A DNA stretch of 31,476 nt from Dietzia timorensis. GTDB taxonomy: Bacteria > Actinomycetota > Actinomycetes > Mycobacteriales > Mycobacteriaceae. The first letter of the stretch is position 1; each line of letters begins with the position of its first letter. This document shows, piece after piece, positions 15,092-23,212 of this stretch. The stretch lies in the NCBI RefSeq assembly GCF_020742175.1, contig NZ_DYXM01000271.1:1-31476 (forward strand). Reading direction: 5' to 3'. Under the pieces are notes generated by a model that was given only the letters and a program-made list of their open reading frames with translations, had not been told where the DNA came from and ran no database searches. The position numbers and the translations under genes were made by a program.

Positions 15092-18000
15092 CTAGCTGCC
15101 CGAGGGTTTCGCGGCGGCCTTGCGCACGCCGGACACCCCGGTCTTGGTGGCCTTCTTCGTCGCACCCTTCTTCGCCACGCGCGAACCGGTCTTGCTCGCC
15201 GCGCGGGCGCCGGACGATGTGCGTGCGGTCGACTTCTTCGCCGCGGACTTCTTCGCGGTCTTCTTCGTCGCCTTGTCCGGGTCCGCGTCCTTCGCGGCCT
15301 GCTGGTCGCGCCGCGCCGAAAGAAGTTCGGAAGCGCGGTCGGGAGTGACGGTTTCGGGAGTGTCTCCCTTGCCGAGCGAGGCGATGGTGTCGCCGTCTGT
15401 CACGTACGGGCCGAAGCGGCCGTCCTTGACCAGCACCTTCTTGCCGGTGATCGGATCGTCGCCTAGGTCCTTGAGGTACGAGGGCTGCCCGGAGCGCCCG
15501 CGCCGCTTCGGCTCGGAGTAGATGCGGCGCGCCTCGTCGAGCGTCACCGTGAATAGCTCCTCCTCGGAGCCGAGCGAACGCGAATCCCGTTCCTTGCGCA
15601 GGTAGGGGCCGTAGCGGCCGTTCTGGGCGGTGATCTCCTTGCCGTCGGCCGGGTCGACGCCGACCACGCGCGGCAGCGACAGCAGCCGCAGCGCCTGGTC
15701 GATGGTGACAGTTTCGGCGTCCATCGTCTTGAACAGCGACGCCATCTTTCCCTTGGGCTCGGTGAAGTCCTTCGCCGCCTTCTTCGCGACCTTCTTCGCC
15801 GCCTTCTTCGCCTCGGCTTCCGTGGCGCCGTCGCCGAGCTGAGACTCCATCTCGGCAGCCTCGGCCTTCTGGCCGGCCTCGGCGCGCGCCGCCTCGAGCT
15901 CGTCCTCGCTCATCTTCGGCAGCAGCTCGGCGACATACGGTCCGTACGGCCCATCCTTGACGACGATCTCGTGATCGGTCGCCGGGTCGACGCCGAGCTT
16001 GCGTCCCTCCTGCGGGATAGCGAACAGCTTCTCGGCGACCTGCAGCGTGAGCTCGTCCGGGTTGAGCGCGATCGGCAGATTCGCCCGCTGCTCCTTCGGC
16101 TCGCCATTTTCATCGGTGTCGCGGCGCATGAGGTACGGGCCGTACCTACCGTTGCGCACGTACACCGTGCGGCCCTCGTCGTCCTCGAACAGGCGGATCG
16201 AGTTCACCGCGGCGGCATCGATCTCGGCGAGACGATCGCTGACGAGGTCCTTGAGCCCCACCGCGGCGCTATCGTCGTCGCCCTCGGCGACAGCGCTGCG
16301 TCCGAAGTAGAAGCCCTTGAGCCAGTCGGTGCGCGACTGCTGTCCCGAGGCGATCCGGTCGAGATCGTCCTCCATGAGGGAGGTGAAGTCGTAGTCGACG
16401 AGCGTGCCGAAGTTCTCCTCGAGCAGACGCACCGCGGGGAACGCGAGCCACGAGGGCACGAGCGCGTTGCCGCGCGAGTACACGTAGCCGCGCGCCTGGA
16501 TCGTGTTGATGATCGAGGCGTACGTCGAGGGGCGCCCGATGCCCATCTCCTCCATCGCCTTGACCAGCGAGGCCTCGGTGTAGCGGGCCGGCGGGTTCGT
16601 CGAGTGTCCCTCGGGCGAGATCTTCTCCGGCGCGAGAGTCTGCCCCTCGGCGAGCTGCGGTAGGCGCGATTCGCCCTTGCCGGAGCCGGCACCATCTTCG
16701 CTTGCGTCGTCATCGAACACGCGAAGGAAGCCGGGGAACGTGATCGTGCGCCCGGAGGCATTGAACACGGTGTCGCGGTAGCCGGAGGAATTCTCCGCCG
16801 CCCGCGCGCCGAGGCGCACCGAAACCGTCGTGCCACGCGCGTCCGCCATCTGCGAGGCGAGGGTGCGCCGCCAGATCAGCTCGTAGAGAAGGTGCTCCTC
16901 CGCCGACAGCGCGGGGCGCAGCTCGCCGGGGGTGGGGAACGTCTCGCCGGCGGGGCGGATCGCCTCGTGCGCCTCCTGCGAGTTCTTCACCTTCCGCTCG
17001 TAGCGCCGCGGCGACTCCGAGACGTATTCGGAGCCGAACAGCGTGGATGCCGCGTCGCGCGCGGCCTGCGTACCTGCGGCCGACAGCGACGTCGAGTCCG
17101 TACGCATATAGGTGATGTAGCCGTTTTCGTAGAGCCGCTGCGCCACACGCATCGTTCGCGACGACGTGAACCGCAGCTTCCGCCCGGCTTCCTGCTGCAA
17201 CGTCGACGTCATAAACGGGGCCGAAGGCCGGCGCGTGTACGGCTTGGACTCCACCGAATCCACGCGGAACTCCGCCTTCTCCAGGCCCGTGGCCAGCGCC
17301 CGAGCGGCGTCTTCCCCCAGGGGTGTGACATCGGAGGTGAGCTTTCCATCGGGACCGAAGTCGCGCCCCTGTGCGATGCGCTTGCCCTCGACCTGCGCCA
17401 GCTTCGCGCCGAACGCACGGCGCGAGCCGCTCACCGAGTCCTCGCCGCTGACCTCGGCCTCGATGTCCCAGTAGCCGGCGGAAATGAATGCCATGCGCTC
17501 GCGTTCGCGCTCGACGATGATGCGCGTGGCAACCGACTGCACACGGCCCGCCGACAGCCCGCGCTGGATTTTCTTCCACAGCACCGGCGAGACCTCGTAG
17601 CCGTAGAGGCGGTCGAGGATGCGGCGGGTCTCCTGCGCGTCGACGAGATCCTGGTCGAGCTCGCGCGTGTTTTCCACGGCCTCGCGGATCGCGGATTCGG
17701 TGATCTCGTGGAACACCATTCGGCGCACGGGAACCTTGGGCTTGAGTACCTGCAGCAGGTGCCAGGCGATCGCCTCGCCCTCGCGGTCGGGGTCGGTGGC
17801 GAGGAGGAGTTCGTCGACCTCCTTGAGGTCGCGGCGCAGCGCCGTCACCTTCTTCGACTTGTCCGAGTCGACGACGTAGATCGGCTCGAAGTCGTTGTCC
17901 GGATTGACGCCGAGGCGCGCCCAGGGCTCCTTTTTATAGGCAGCCGGTACGTCCGCCGCGCGGCCCGGCAGGTCGCGGATATGACCGACGGAGGCCTCGA

Positions 18001-18106
18001 CGATGTAGTTCGAGCCGAGGTACTGCTGGATCTTCTTCGCCTTCGTGGCCGACTCCACGATGACCAGACGCTTGAGATCGCGGTCTGTCGTCGTCTTGGT
18101 CGCCAC
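15092..18106 (-). CDS. topA: DNA topoisomerase I
   Basis: A 1004-residue type IA topoisomerase that relaxes negative supercoils. The Toprim domain starts with LVIVESATKAKKI and contains the acidic DPDREGEAIAWHL. The active-site Tyr is Tyr333 in GYITYMRTDS. As in other actinobacteria, the C-terminus has no Cys4 zinc fingers. It carries four copies of a DNA-binding repeat with N/D-G-R/P-Y/F-GPY (around VRNGRYGPYL, VKDGPYGPYV, AQNGRYGPYL, VKDGRFGPYV) and a Lys/Ala/Thr tail of about 60 residues that resembles a histone-like tail and aids processivity in mycobacterial enzymes. The start is GTG at 18106 with AGGGGGA eight bases upstream. It is convergent with the cyclase gene and divergent from korA. 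A TATATA sequence just before the ribosome site may be part of the promoter. Confidence 0.97.
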   Translation of the reverse strand: MATKTTTDRDLKRLVIVESATKAKKIQQYLGSNYIVEASVGHIRDLPGRAADVPAAYKKEPWARLGVNPDNDFEPIYVVDSDKSKKVTALRRDLKEVDELLLATDPDREGEAIAWHLLQVLKPKVPVRRMVFHEITESAIREAVENTRELDQDLVDAQETRRILDRLYGYEVSPVLWKKIQRGLSAGRVQSVATRIIVERERERMAFISAGYWDIEAEVSGEDSVSGSRRAFGAKLAQVEGKRIAQGRDFGPDGKLTSDVTPLGEDAARALATGLEKAEFRVDSVESKPYTRRPSAPFMTSTLQQEAGRKLRFTSSRTMRVAQRLYENGYITYMRTDSTSLSAAGTQAARDAASTLFGSEYVSESPRRYERKVKNSQEAHEAIRPAGETFPTPGELRPALSAEEHLLYELIWRRTLASQMADARGTTVSVRLGARAAENSSGYRDTVFNASGRTITFPGFLRVFDDDASEDGAGSGKGESRLPQLAEGQTLAPEKISPEGHSTNPPARYTEASLVKAMEEMGIGRPSTYASIINTIQARGYVYSRGNALVPSWLAFPAVRLLEENFGTLVDYDFTSLMEDDLDRIASGQQSRTDWLKGFYFGRSAVAEGDDDSAAVGLKDLVSDRLAEIDAAAVNSIRLFEDDEGRTVYVRNGRYGPYLMRRDTDENGEPKEQRANLPIALNPDELTLQVAEKLFAIPQEGRKLGVDPATDHEIVVKDGPYGPYVAELLPKMSEDELEAARAEAGQKAEAAEMESQLGDGATEAEAKKAAKKVAKKAAKDFTEPKGKMASLFKTMDAETVTIDQALRLLSLPRVVGVDPADGKEITAQNGRYGPYLRKERDSRSLGSEEELFTVTLDEARRIYSEPKRRGRSGQPSYLKDLGDDPITGKKVLVKDGRFGPYVTDGDTIASLGKGDTPETVTPDRASELLSARRDQQAAKDADPDKATKKTAKKSAAKKSTARTSSGARAASKTGSRVAKKGATKKATKTGVSGVRKAAAKPSGS

Positions 18107-18201
18107 GTGGCATTCCCCCTATATATACGGTCACCGCGAATTATCGGGACGTTCATTCTCCCGAAGAGTAGTACAGCACTGTATTGCACCGCCCACTCGT
18201 T

Positions 18202-18215
18202 CGTGGCGCGATCAG
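18202..18215. repeat. 14-bp direct repeat, left copy
   Basis: CGTGGCGCGATCAG, identical to the copy at 18689-18702. It lies about 96 bp upstream of the topA start. Confidence 0.8.
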
Positions 18216-18377
18216 CTGTCCTTATCTAATACACCTATCACCGATGCTTTCGCAGCTGCCACCCGAGCACCGGGGCCGTCGTGCCCGAAAACACCTCCAT
18301 ACGCCGCCCCCGCCGGCTGAGGCGCGGGGTAGTTGCGCCCGCCTGGGAGATTGCCTCCTCCGGCGTCATACCTGGCG

Positions 18378-18457
18378 GGTTTGGGGCGGCGAATGTGAAC
18401 GTCGACCCCACTCGAACCTGCCGCGGAAGGGCGCTTGAGTGGGCGCCGGAAAACCGG
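18378..18457 (+). other. Cluster of potential RNA hairpins
   Basis: On the plus strand 18378-18418 can fold as GGGTT/AACC, GGGG/CCCC and CGGCG/CGTCG around an eight-base loop. It is followed by GGCGC/GCGCC (18430-18447) and CCGG-AAAA-CCGG (18446-18457). The last two share bases 18446-18447 and cannot both form. This could be an RNA element or simply GC-rich filler; transcription is not known. Confidence 0.25.
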
Positions 18458-18542
18458 AAACTGCGAGGTCAAACGGATTACAGCGAGCGGGCGACGTCAT
18501 ACGCTTGGCCGCGAGCGGCACAGCCTGGGGTGCGACGAGGGC

Positions 18543-18566
18543 TAGAATATGAGGCATAACTCATAT
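18543..18566 (+). promoter_or_regulatory. -10-like box with adjoining perfect dyad upstream of korA
   Basis: TAGAAT (18543-18548) overlaps by two bases a perfect inverted repeat ATATGAG-GCATAA-CTCATAT (18547-18566). A protein bound there would sit on the expected transcription start, the position of a repressor site. If this promoter is used, the korA leader is about 165 bases. No clear -35 is present. Confidence 0.45.
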
Positions 18567-18688
18567 CCAATACGCGAGGAGGAACGACCGACCGCCCGAC
18601 GCGCCACGGGCCGCTGGTTGGTTTGGCGGTGGAACAAAACTAGAACGTGTGTCAGTTTCGCGATAGCGTTGTGGTCTGCCGCACACAG

Positions 18689-18702
18689 CGTGGCGCGATC
18701 AG
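18689..18702. repeat. 14-bp direct repeat, right copy
   Basis: Second copy of CGTGGCGCGATCAG. It ends four bases before the korA Shine-Dalgarno (GGAGG, 18707-18711). Confidence 0.8.
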
Positions 18703-18718
18703 ATTCGGAGGCACCCAG

Positions 18719-20722
18719 GTGGGTAAAGGGACGAAGACCAAGCTCGACAAGGTCGTCATCCGCATCGCGGGTGATTCCGGCGACGGAATGCAGCTCGCCG
18801 GCGACCAATTCACGTCCGAAGCGGCATCCTTCGGTAACGACCTGGCGACGCAACCGAACTTCCCTGCGGAGATCCGCGCGCCGCAGGGCACGCTGCACGG
18901 GGTGTCGAGCTTCCAGATCCAGATCGCCGACTACGACATTCTCACCGCCGGTGACCGCCCGGATGTGCTCGTCGCGATGAATCCCGCGGCGCTCAAGGCG
19001 AACCTCTCCGATCTGCGCGCCGGCGGGATCGTCATCGTCAATTCCGACGAGTTCACCAAACGAAACCTCAAGAAGGTCGGCTACGAGGGCGACCCGCTCG
19101 GTTCGCCGGAGATGGAACAATACCAGCTGCACGAGGTCGAGATGTCCTCGTTGACGATCGGCGCGGTCGAGTCCGTGGATATCGGCAAGAAGGACGCCGA
19201 ACGATCGAAGAACATGTTCGCGCTCGGTTTGCTCACGTGGATGTACGGGCGCAGCGTCGAGGGTGTCGAGGCCTTCCTCACCGGAAAGTTCGCGAAGAAG
19301 CCGCTCATCCTCGAGGCGAACCTGCTCGCGCTGCGCGCCGGATGGAATTACGGCGAGACGACCGAGGCGTTCGCCTCCGAGTTCGAGGTCGAGCCTGCCA
19401 AACTTCCGGCGGGCACGTATCGGCAGATCACCGGCAACATGGCAGCTGCCTACGGCCTCGTATCGGCGGGGGTCAGCGCGAAGATGCCGGTGTTCCTCGG
19501 CTCGTACCCGATCACGCCCGCCTCGGACATCCTCCACGAGCTGTCCAAGCTCAAGGGCTTCAACGTCACCACCTTCCAGGCAGAGGATGAGATCGCCGGC
19601 ATCGGCACGGCGATCGGAGCCTCCTACGGCGGGTCGCTGGGGGTGACGACGACGTCGGGACCGGGCCTCGCACTGAAGAGCGAGGCGCTCGGGCTGGCGG
19701 TGATGACCGAGCTGCCGCTGGTGATCTTCGACGTTCAACGCGGCGGCCCCTCGACCGGCCTGCCGACGAAAACCGAACAGTCCGACCTGCTCCAGGCGAT
19801 GTTCGGGCGCAATGGCGAATCGCCGGTCGCGATCCTGGCGCCGCAGTCCCCGTCGGACTGTTTCGAGGTGGCCCGGGAGGCCGCGCGCATCGCCGTCACC
19901 TACCGCACCCCGGTCCTCGTGCTCACCGACGGCGCCATAGCCAATGGCTCCGAGCCGTGGGCGATCCCCGACGCCGCAAGTCTGGCCGACATCGACCCGA
20001 ACATTTCCGCAGCATCCGAGTCCGACGACGCAGGGGATTTCCTCCCCTACGCGCGCGACCCCGAAACGCTCGCGCGCAATTGGGCCGTACCCGGCGAGGC
20101 CGGACTCGAACACCGGATCGGCGGCCTGGAAAAGGCCAACGGCACGGGCAATATTTCGTACCACGGACCGAACCACGAGCTGATGACCCGCGTGCGGGCG
20201 CTGCGCGTGGCGCGGATAGACATCCCCGATCTCGAGGTCGATGACCCGAACGGCGCGGACACGCTGATTATCGGCTGGGGATCTTCGTACGGGCCGATCG
20301 GCGAGGCGGTCCGGACCGCGCGCGGCCGCGGCCACAACATCGCCCGCGCACATCTGCGCTACCTCAACCCGATGCCGCGAAACCTGTCGGAGATACTGTC
20401 CGGTTATAGCCGGATCATCGTTCCCGAGATGAATCTGGGACAGCTGTCGATGCTGCTCAAGGCGCGTTTCGACGGCGACATCCAACCGGTGACGAAGGTG
20501 CGCGGACTCGCGTTCACCGGCGAGGAACTTGCCGAGGCCATCGATGCCGAGTTCGCCGGGACGCTCCGCGATACCGAGCACGCGAAATACCGGCGTGCGC
20601 TACAGGACGTCGTCACCACCACCGGGGAGTCCGTACATCTGACTCCCCGACCGGGCCTGACGAACGCGTACGGCGGGGACGCGGAATTCGACTACGTCGA
20701 CGCCGGACAGACCCTCGGATAG
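18719..20722 (+). CDS. korA: 2-oxoglutarate:ferredoxin oxidoreductase, fused gamma-alpha subunit
   Basis: 667 residues from GTG 18719, chosen because GGAGG lies seven bases upstream and the protein then begins directly with the gamma domain. The upstream in-frame extension to 18647 contains the direct repeat and the ribosome site. The gamma domain (about 1-190) starts VVIRIAGDSGDGMQLAGDQF and includes FPAEIRAPQG. The alpha pyrimidine domain begins near ITGNMAAAYGLVSAG with GSYPITPASDILHEL, followed by QAEDEIAGIG and the GGPSTGLPTKTEQSDL motif. A C-terminal transketolase-like domain follows. With KorB it would convert 2-oxoglutarate and CoA to succinyl-CoA, reducing ferredoxin. Mycobacteria use this type (Rv2455c/Rv2454c) as an alternative TCA step. 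No ferredoxin gene is in the window. Confidence 0.95.
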   Translation: MGKGTKTKLDKVVIRIAGDSGDGMQLAGDQFTSEAASFGNDLATQPNFPAEIRAPQGTLHGVSSFQIQIADYDILTAGDRPDVLVAMNPAALKANLSDLRAGGIVIVNSDEFTKRNLKKVGYEGDPLGSPEMEQYQLHEVEMSSLTIGAVESVDIGKKDAERSKNMFALGLLTWMYGRSVEGVEAFLTGKFAKKPLILEANLLALRAGWNYGETTEAFASEFEVEPAKLPAGTYRQITGNMAAAYGLVSAGVSAKMPVFLGSYPITPASDILHELSKLKGFNVTTFQAEDEIAGIGTAIGASYGGSLGVTTTSGPGLALKSEALGLAVMTELPLVIFDVQRGGPSTGLPTKTEQSDLLQAMFGRNGESPVAILAPQSPSDCFEVAREAARIAVTYRTPVLVLTDGAIANGSEPWAIPDAASLADIDPNISAASESDDAGDFLPYARDPETLARNWAVPGEAGLEHRIGGLEKANGTGNISYHGPNHELMTRVRALRVARIDIPDLEVDDPNGADTLIIGWGSSYGPIGEAVRTARGRGHNIARAHLRYLNPMPRNLSEILSGYSRIIVPEMNLGQLSMLLKARFDGDIQPVTKVRGLAFTGEELAEAIDAEFAGTLRDTEHAKYRRALQDVVTTTGESVHLTPRPGLTNAYGGDAEFDYVDAGQTLG

Positions 20723-20759
20723 CTCACCCGCCTTCTCGACAACAGGACGGTCACTTCCC

Positions 20760-21827
20760 ATGACTATCGAACAACACAGCCTCGTCGGCCACGATCTGCT
20801 CGACGCTCTCTCCGACGTGCCGAAATCCGACGAAACGATGAAGCCGAAGGACTACACCAGCGACCAGGAGGTCCGCTGGTGCCCCGGGTGCGGGGACTAT
20901 GTCATCCTCGCGACGGTCCGCCAGGTTCTGCCGAAACTCGGGATCAAGCGCGAAAACGTCGCGTTCATATCCGGGATCGGCTGCTCGAGCCGCTTTCCCT
21001 ACTACCTCGAGACGTACGGCGTGCACTCGATCCACGGGCGCGCCCCGACGCTGGCCTCTGGGCTGGTGACCACCCGTCCCGACCTGTCGGTGTGGGTCAT
21101 CACCGGTGACGGCGACGCGCTGTCCATCGGCGGCAACCACCTGATCCACGCCCTTCGACGCAACGTGAACATGCGGGTGCTCATGTTCAACAACCGCATC
21201 TATGGGCTCACCAAGGGGCAATACTCCCCCACCTCCGAAGAGGGAAAGGTGACCAAGTCGACGCCGATGGGTTCGATCGACCACCCGTTCAACACGTTGT
21301 CCCTCGCGCTCGGCGCGCAGGGCAGCTTCGTAGCGCGTGCACTCGACTCCGACCGCCCTGTGCTCACCGAGGTACTCATGGCCGCGGCCCTGCACCGGGG
21401 CACCGCGTTCGTGGAGATCCTCCAGGACTGCCCGATCTTCAACGACGGCTCGTTCGACGTACTACGCAAGGAAGAGGCCTCCGACCATCTCATCCACGTA
21501 CGCCACGGCGAGAAGATCGTCTTCGGTGATGAGGACCAGTGGTGCGTCGTCCAGCAGGGGTTCGGCCTCGCCGTGCGCGCCACCGCCGACGTCGACGAGT
21601 CCGACATCATCGTCCACGACGCCCATACCGACGATCCCGGCTACGCACAAGCGCTCGCGTCGCTGAGCTCGCAGGATCTGCAGTACACCGTCGTCGGCAT
21701 TATCCGGCAGGTGACGCGGCCGACCTACGACGACCAGGCGCGCGAGCAGGTCGCGCAGGCGAAAAATGCGGAAACCCGCGACCTCCAGGGGCTGCTCAAC
21801 GGCACGAACACCTGGACGGTCGACTAG
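20760..21827 (+). CDS. korB: 2-oxoglutarate:ferredoxin oxidoreductase, beta subunit
   Basis: 355 residues. This subunit binds thiamine diphosphate and an iron-sulfur cluster. The TPP motif is GDGDALSIGGNH (116-127) and ends with NN at 144-145. Four cysteines, Cys41 and Cys44 (WCPGCGD), Cys75 (GIGCSSR) and Cys224 (LQDCPIF), have the spacing of the [4Fe-4S] ligands in other 2-oxoacid oxidoreductase beta subunits. The KGQYSPTSEEG loop is typical of KorB. It starts 37 bp after korA, with AGGA about 13-18 bases upstream of ATG, so the two genes form one operon. Its TAG stop shares the bases CTAG with the stop of the convergent hypothetical gene. Confidence 0.95.
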   Translation: MTIEQHSLVGHDLLDALSDVPKSDETMKPKDYTSDQEVRWCPGCGDYVILATVRQVLPKLGIKRENVAFISGIGCSSRFPYYLETYGVHSIHGRAPTLASGLVTTRPDLSVWVITGDGDALSIGGNHLIHALRRNVNMRVLMFNNRIYGLTKGQYSPTSEEGKVTKSTPMGSIDHPFNTLSLALGAQGSFVARALDSDRPVLTEVLMAAALHRGTAFVEILQDCPIFNDGSFDVLRKEEASDHLIHVRHGEKIVFGDEDQWCVVQQGFGLAVRATADVDESDIIVHDAHTDDPGYAQALASLSSQDLQYTVVGIIRQVTRPTYDDQAREQVAQAKNAETRDLQGLLNGTNTWTVD

Positions 21828-22426
21828 CGCGCGACGAGTGGCAGCGGCGCCGGGTGCGGACCGCCGAGCTCGTCGGCGAGAAGGAAGTCACGCGATCCGG
21901 CCTTGCCCTGCCGCGAGGTGCGCTGAGACTGCGACTGCGCCCACGCGATTGCCACGTTTTCCAGCGACCGCGCGTGCCACAGCACCCGGCGGCGCAGCTC
22001 GTCGTCGAGGTTCCCGTCGATCTCCGAGTCCTGGTCCTCGCCGGCGAGGCGAGCAGACACCGACCAGTCGGGAGTGACCCAGTTGTTGCCGGTGCGCGCC
22101 TTCTCCTCGGCGAAGGCGTTGTCGAGGGCGGCGATCGCGGCGTCGACGGCGCCATCGGTGGCCGGGGCATCGAGGAGATAGTCGGCCTCGTCGGCCACAG
22201 CGGACTGCGCGTCGGCGGACAGCGCCCACACGGGCCGTGTGCGAATCAGCCCGGAGAGCTCTTCTCGCTCGCCGACGATCCAGGCGCCGCGAAGACGAGG
22301 ACCCGCGTCGTCAGGGGCGATGGCGACGTGCCACACCGCGTGACGGACCGCGCCTCCTTCGCGGGCGGTATCGACCACGGCGACCACTCCGGCGACTTCG
22401 GCGCGCAATTCCGGGGTATTCGGCAT
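21824..22426 (-). CDS. Hypothetical protein, 200 residues
   Basis: I start this at ATG 22426 (MPNTPELRAEVAG). The in-frame extension to 22498 runs through the transcription terminator of the YceI gene, and TAAAGT lies seven bases before ATG 22426. The protein is soluble, with no signal peptide or membrane segment. The first half looks alpha/beta (VAGVVAVVDTAREGGAVRHAVWHVAI, then RLRGAWIVGEREELSGLIRTRPVWAL). The second half is mostly helical (DAAIAALDNAFAEEKAR, NLDDELRRRVLWHARSLENVAIAWAQSQSQ). I do not recognise the family. Its place between topA and cspA is that of Rv3647c in M. tuberculosis, so it may be a positional counterpart, but I could not compare the sequences. It overlaps the korB stop by three bases. 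Confidence 0.75.
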   Translation of the reverse strand: MPNTPELRAEVAGVVAVVDTAREGGAVRHAVWHVAIAPDDAGPRLRGAWIVGEREELSGLIRTRPVWALSADAQSAVADEADYLLDAPATDGAVDAAIAALDNAFAEEKARTGNNWVTPDWSVSARLAGEDQDSEIDGNLDDELRRRVLWHARSLENVAIAWAQSQSQRTSRQGKAGSRDFLLADELGGPHPAPLPLVAR

Positions 22427-22433
22427 GGCCCCG

Positions 22434-22439
22434 ACTTTA
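22434..22439 (-). promoter_or_regulatory. Putative -10 box of the hypothetical gene
   Basis: TAAAGT on the minus strand, exactly seven bases before ATG 22426. It fits the leaderless pattern seen at several other genes here and lies just past the YceI terminator. Confidence 0.45.
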
Positions 22440-22463
22440 CTTCCCGCGGCATGCTGCGCGCGC

Positions 22464-22502
22464 AAAAGTGCCCGGCCCCGCAGATGGGGACCGGGCACTT
22501 TG
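22464..22502 (-). terminator. Intrinsic terminator of the YceI gene
   Basis: Read on the minus strand, AAGTGCCCGG pairs with CCGGGCACTT around a loop with further CCCC/GGGG pairing. The stem is followed by TTTTG. It begins 37 bases after the YceI stop codon. Confidence 0.85.
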
Positions 22503-22539
22503 TGAGGCGCTCGCCGGTGCGAACCGTCGGTCGGTTTTA

Positions 22540-23076
22540 CTAGGCCTTCACTGCCTCGACGTCGAGGATGATGGTGATCTGGTCGCCGATAACCGTTCCG
22601 CCGCCCTCGAGCGGCATTTCGAGATCGATGCCGAACTCCTTGCGCGAGATCTTGCCCTCGGCCTCGAAGCCGGCGACATCGTTGCCGCTACCGGAGTTGA
22701 CGCCGAAGAAGGAGCCCCGGAGGGTGACCGGGCGGGTGTTGCCGTGAATCGTGAGATCGCCGGTGACCTCGACGTCCTCACCGGAGGACTTGATATCGGT
22801 CGAGGTGAACTCGATCGTCGGGTACTCGGCGGTGTGGAAGAAGTCCGAGGAGCGGATGTGCTCGTCGCGCTGGCCGTTGTTGGTGTTGATCGTCGAGGCG
22901 TCGATGGTGGCCTTGATCGAGGCGGAGCCGTTCTCGTCTACGACGATGGAGCCTTCGGCGCCGGTGAAGTTGCCGTTGACCTTCGAGACCATCATGTGGC
23001 GAACGCGGAAACCGATGTTCGAGTGGACGGCGTCGAGGTTCCAGGTACCTGCGGAAAGTCCTTCAAAGTCAGCCAT
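22540..23076 (-). CDS. YceI-like domain protein
   Basis: 178 residues, the full length of a single YceI lipocalin-like barrel. Recognisable elements are GTWNLDAVHSNIGFRVRHMMVSKVNG, SINTNNGQRDEHIRSSDFF (the N-x-x-R-D-x-H-L/I-R-S-x-D-F-F signature), YPTIEFTSTDI, and the late GKISRKEFGID. The family binds long isoprenoids such as polyprenyl quinones. There is no signal peptide, so this copy should be cytoplasmic. The start is ATG 23076 with AGGAG upstream. It has its own strong promoter and an intrinsic terminator, so it is probably monocistronic. Confidence 0.95.
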   Translation of the reverse strand: MADFEGLSAGTWNLDAVHSNIGFRVRHMMVSKVNGNFTGAEGSIVVDENGSASIKATIDASTINTNNGQRDEHIRSSDFFHTAEYPTIEFTSTDIKSSGEDVEVTGDLTIHGNTRPVTLRGSFFGVNSGSGNDVAGFEAEGKISRKEFGIDLEMPLEGGGTVIGDQITIILDVEAVKA

Positions 23077-23150
23077 GGTTTTCTCCTATGTGATTCGGTG
23101 ACGCTATCGCGTCTGTACTTTGTGGCGACCCTCGCGGGCCGATATGGATT

Positions 23151-23179
23151 AACCTACCCACCTTTTGGTGACATGTCAA
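23151..23179 (-). promoter_or_regulatory. Strong promoter of the YceI gene
   Basis: On the minus strand TTGACA (23174-23179), a 17-base spacer and TAGGTT (23151-23156) form a near-consensus promoter with an A-tract just upstream. The palindrome TGACATGTCA (23169-23178) covers the -35, and CACC-TTTT-GGTG (23159-23170) fills the spacer, so it may be repressed. Confidence 0.75.
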
Positions 23180-23212
23180 CAACTTTTTTGTCTAGAGCTT
23201 TGAGCAGCTGTT

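Larger units (their letters stand above)
18107..18718. other. 612-bp region between topA and korA with no convincing gene
   Basis: Both flanking genes point away from this stretch, so it must carry both promoters. Short open frames (for example 18212-18472 minus and 18281-18559 plus) overlap on opposite strands, lack ribosome sites and have no protein-like pattern. What it does hold: an exact 14-bp direct repeat at its ends; GC-rich hairpins at 18378-18457; a TAGAAT -10-like box with an adjoining perfect dyad at 18543-18566; a second promoter-like pair at 18618-18646 (TTGGTT, 17 bases, TAGAAC); and a GGAGGA at 18578-18583 not followed by a start codon. Confidence 0.7.

Noticed and set aside
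16892..18229. 445-codon open frame antisense to topA
   Set aside because: Shadow of the conserved topoisomerase; no protein-like pattern and no ribosome site.
18212..18559. Short frames on both strands in the topA-korA gap (18212-18472 minus, 18281-18559 plus)
   Set aside because: They overlap on opposite strands, have no ribosome site and no recognisable protein pattern.
18542..20581. 679-codon open frame antisense to korA
   Set aside because: High-GC third positions keep the opposite strand open. The translation is Arg/Gly/Asp-rich with no domain, whereas korA has complete motifs.
22427..22498. Extended N-terminus of the 200-residue hypothetical protein
   Set aside because: The extension is the coding shadow of the YceI terminator; a promoter-like box lies just before ATG 22426.
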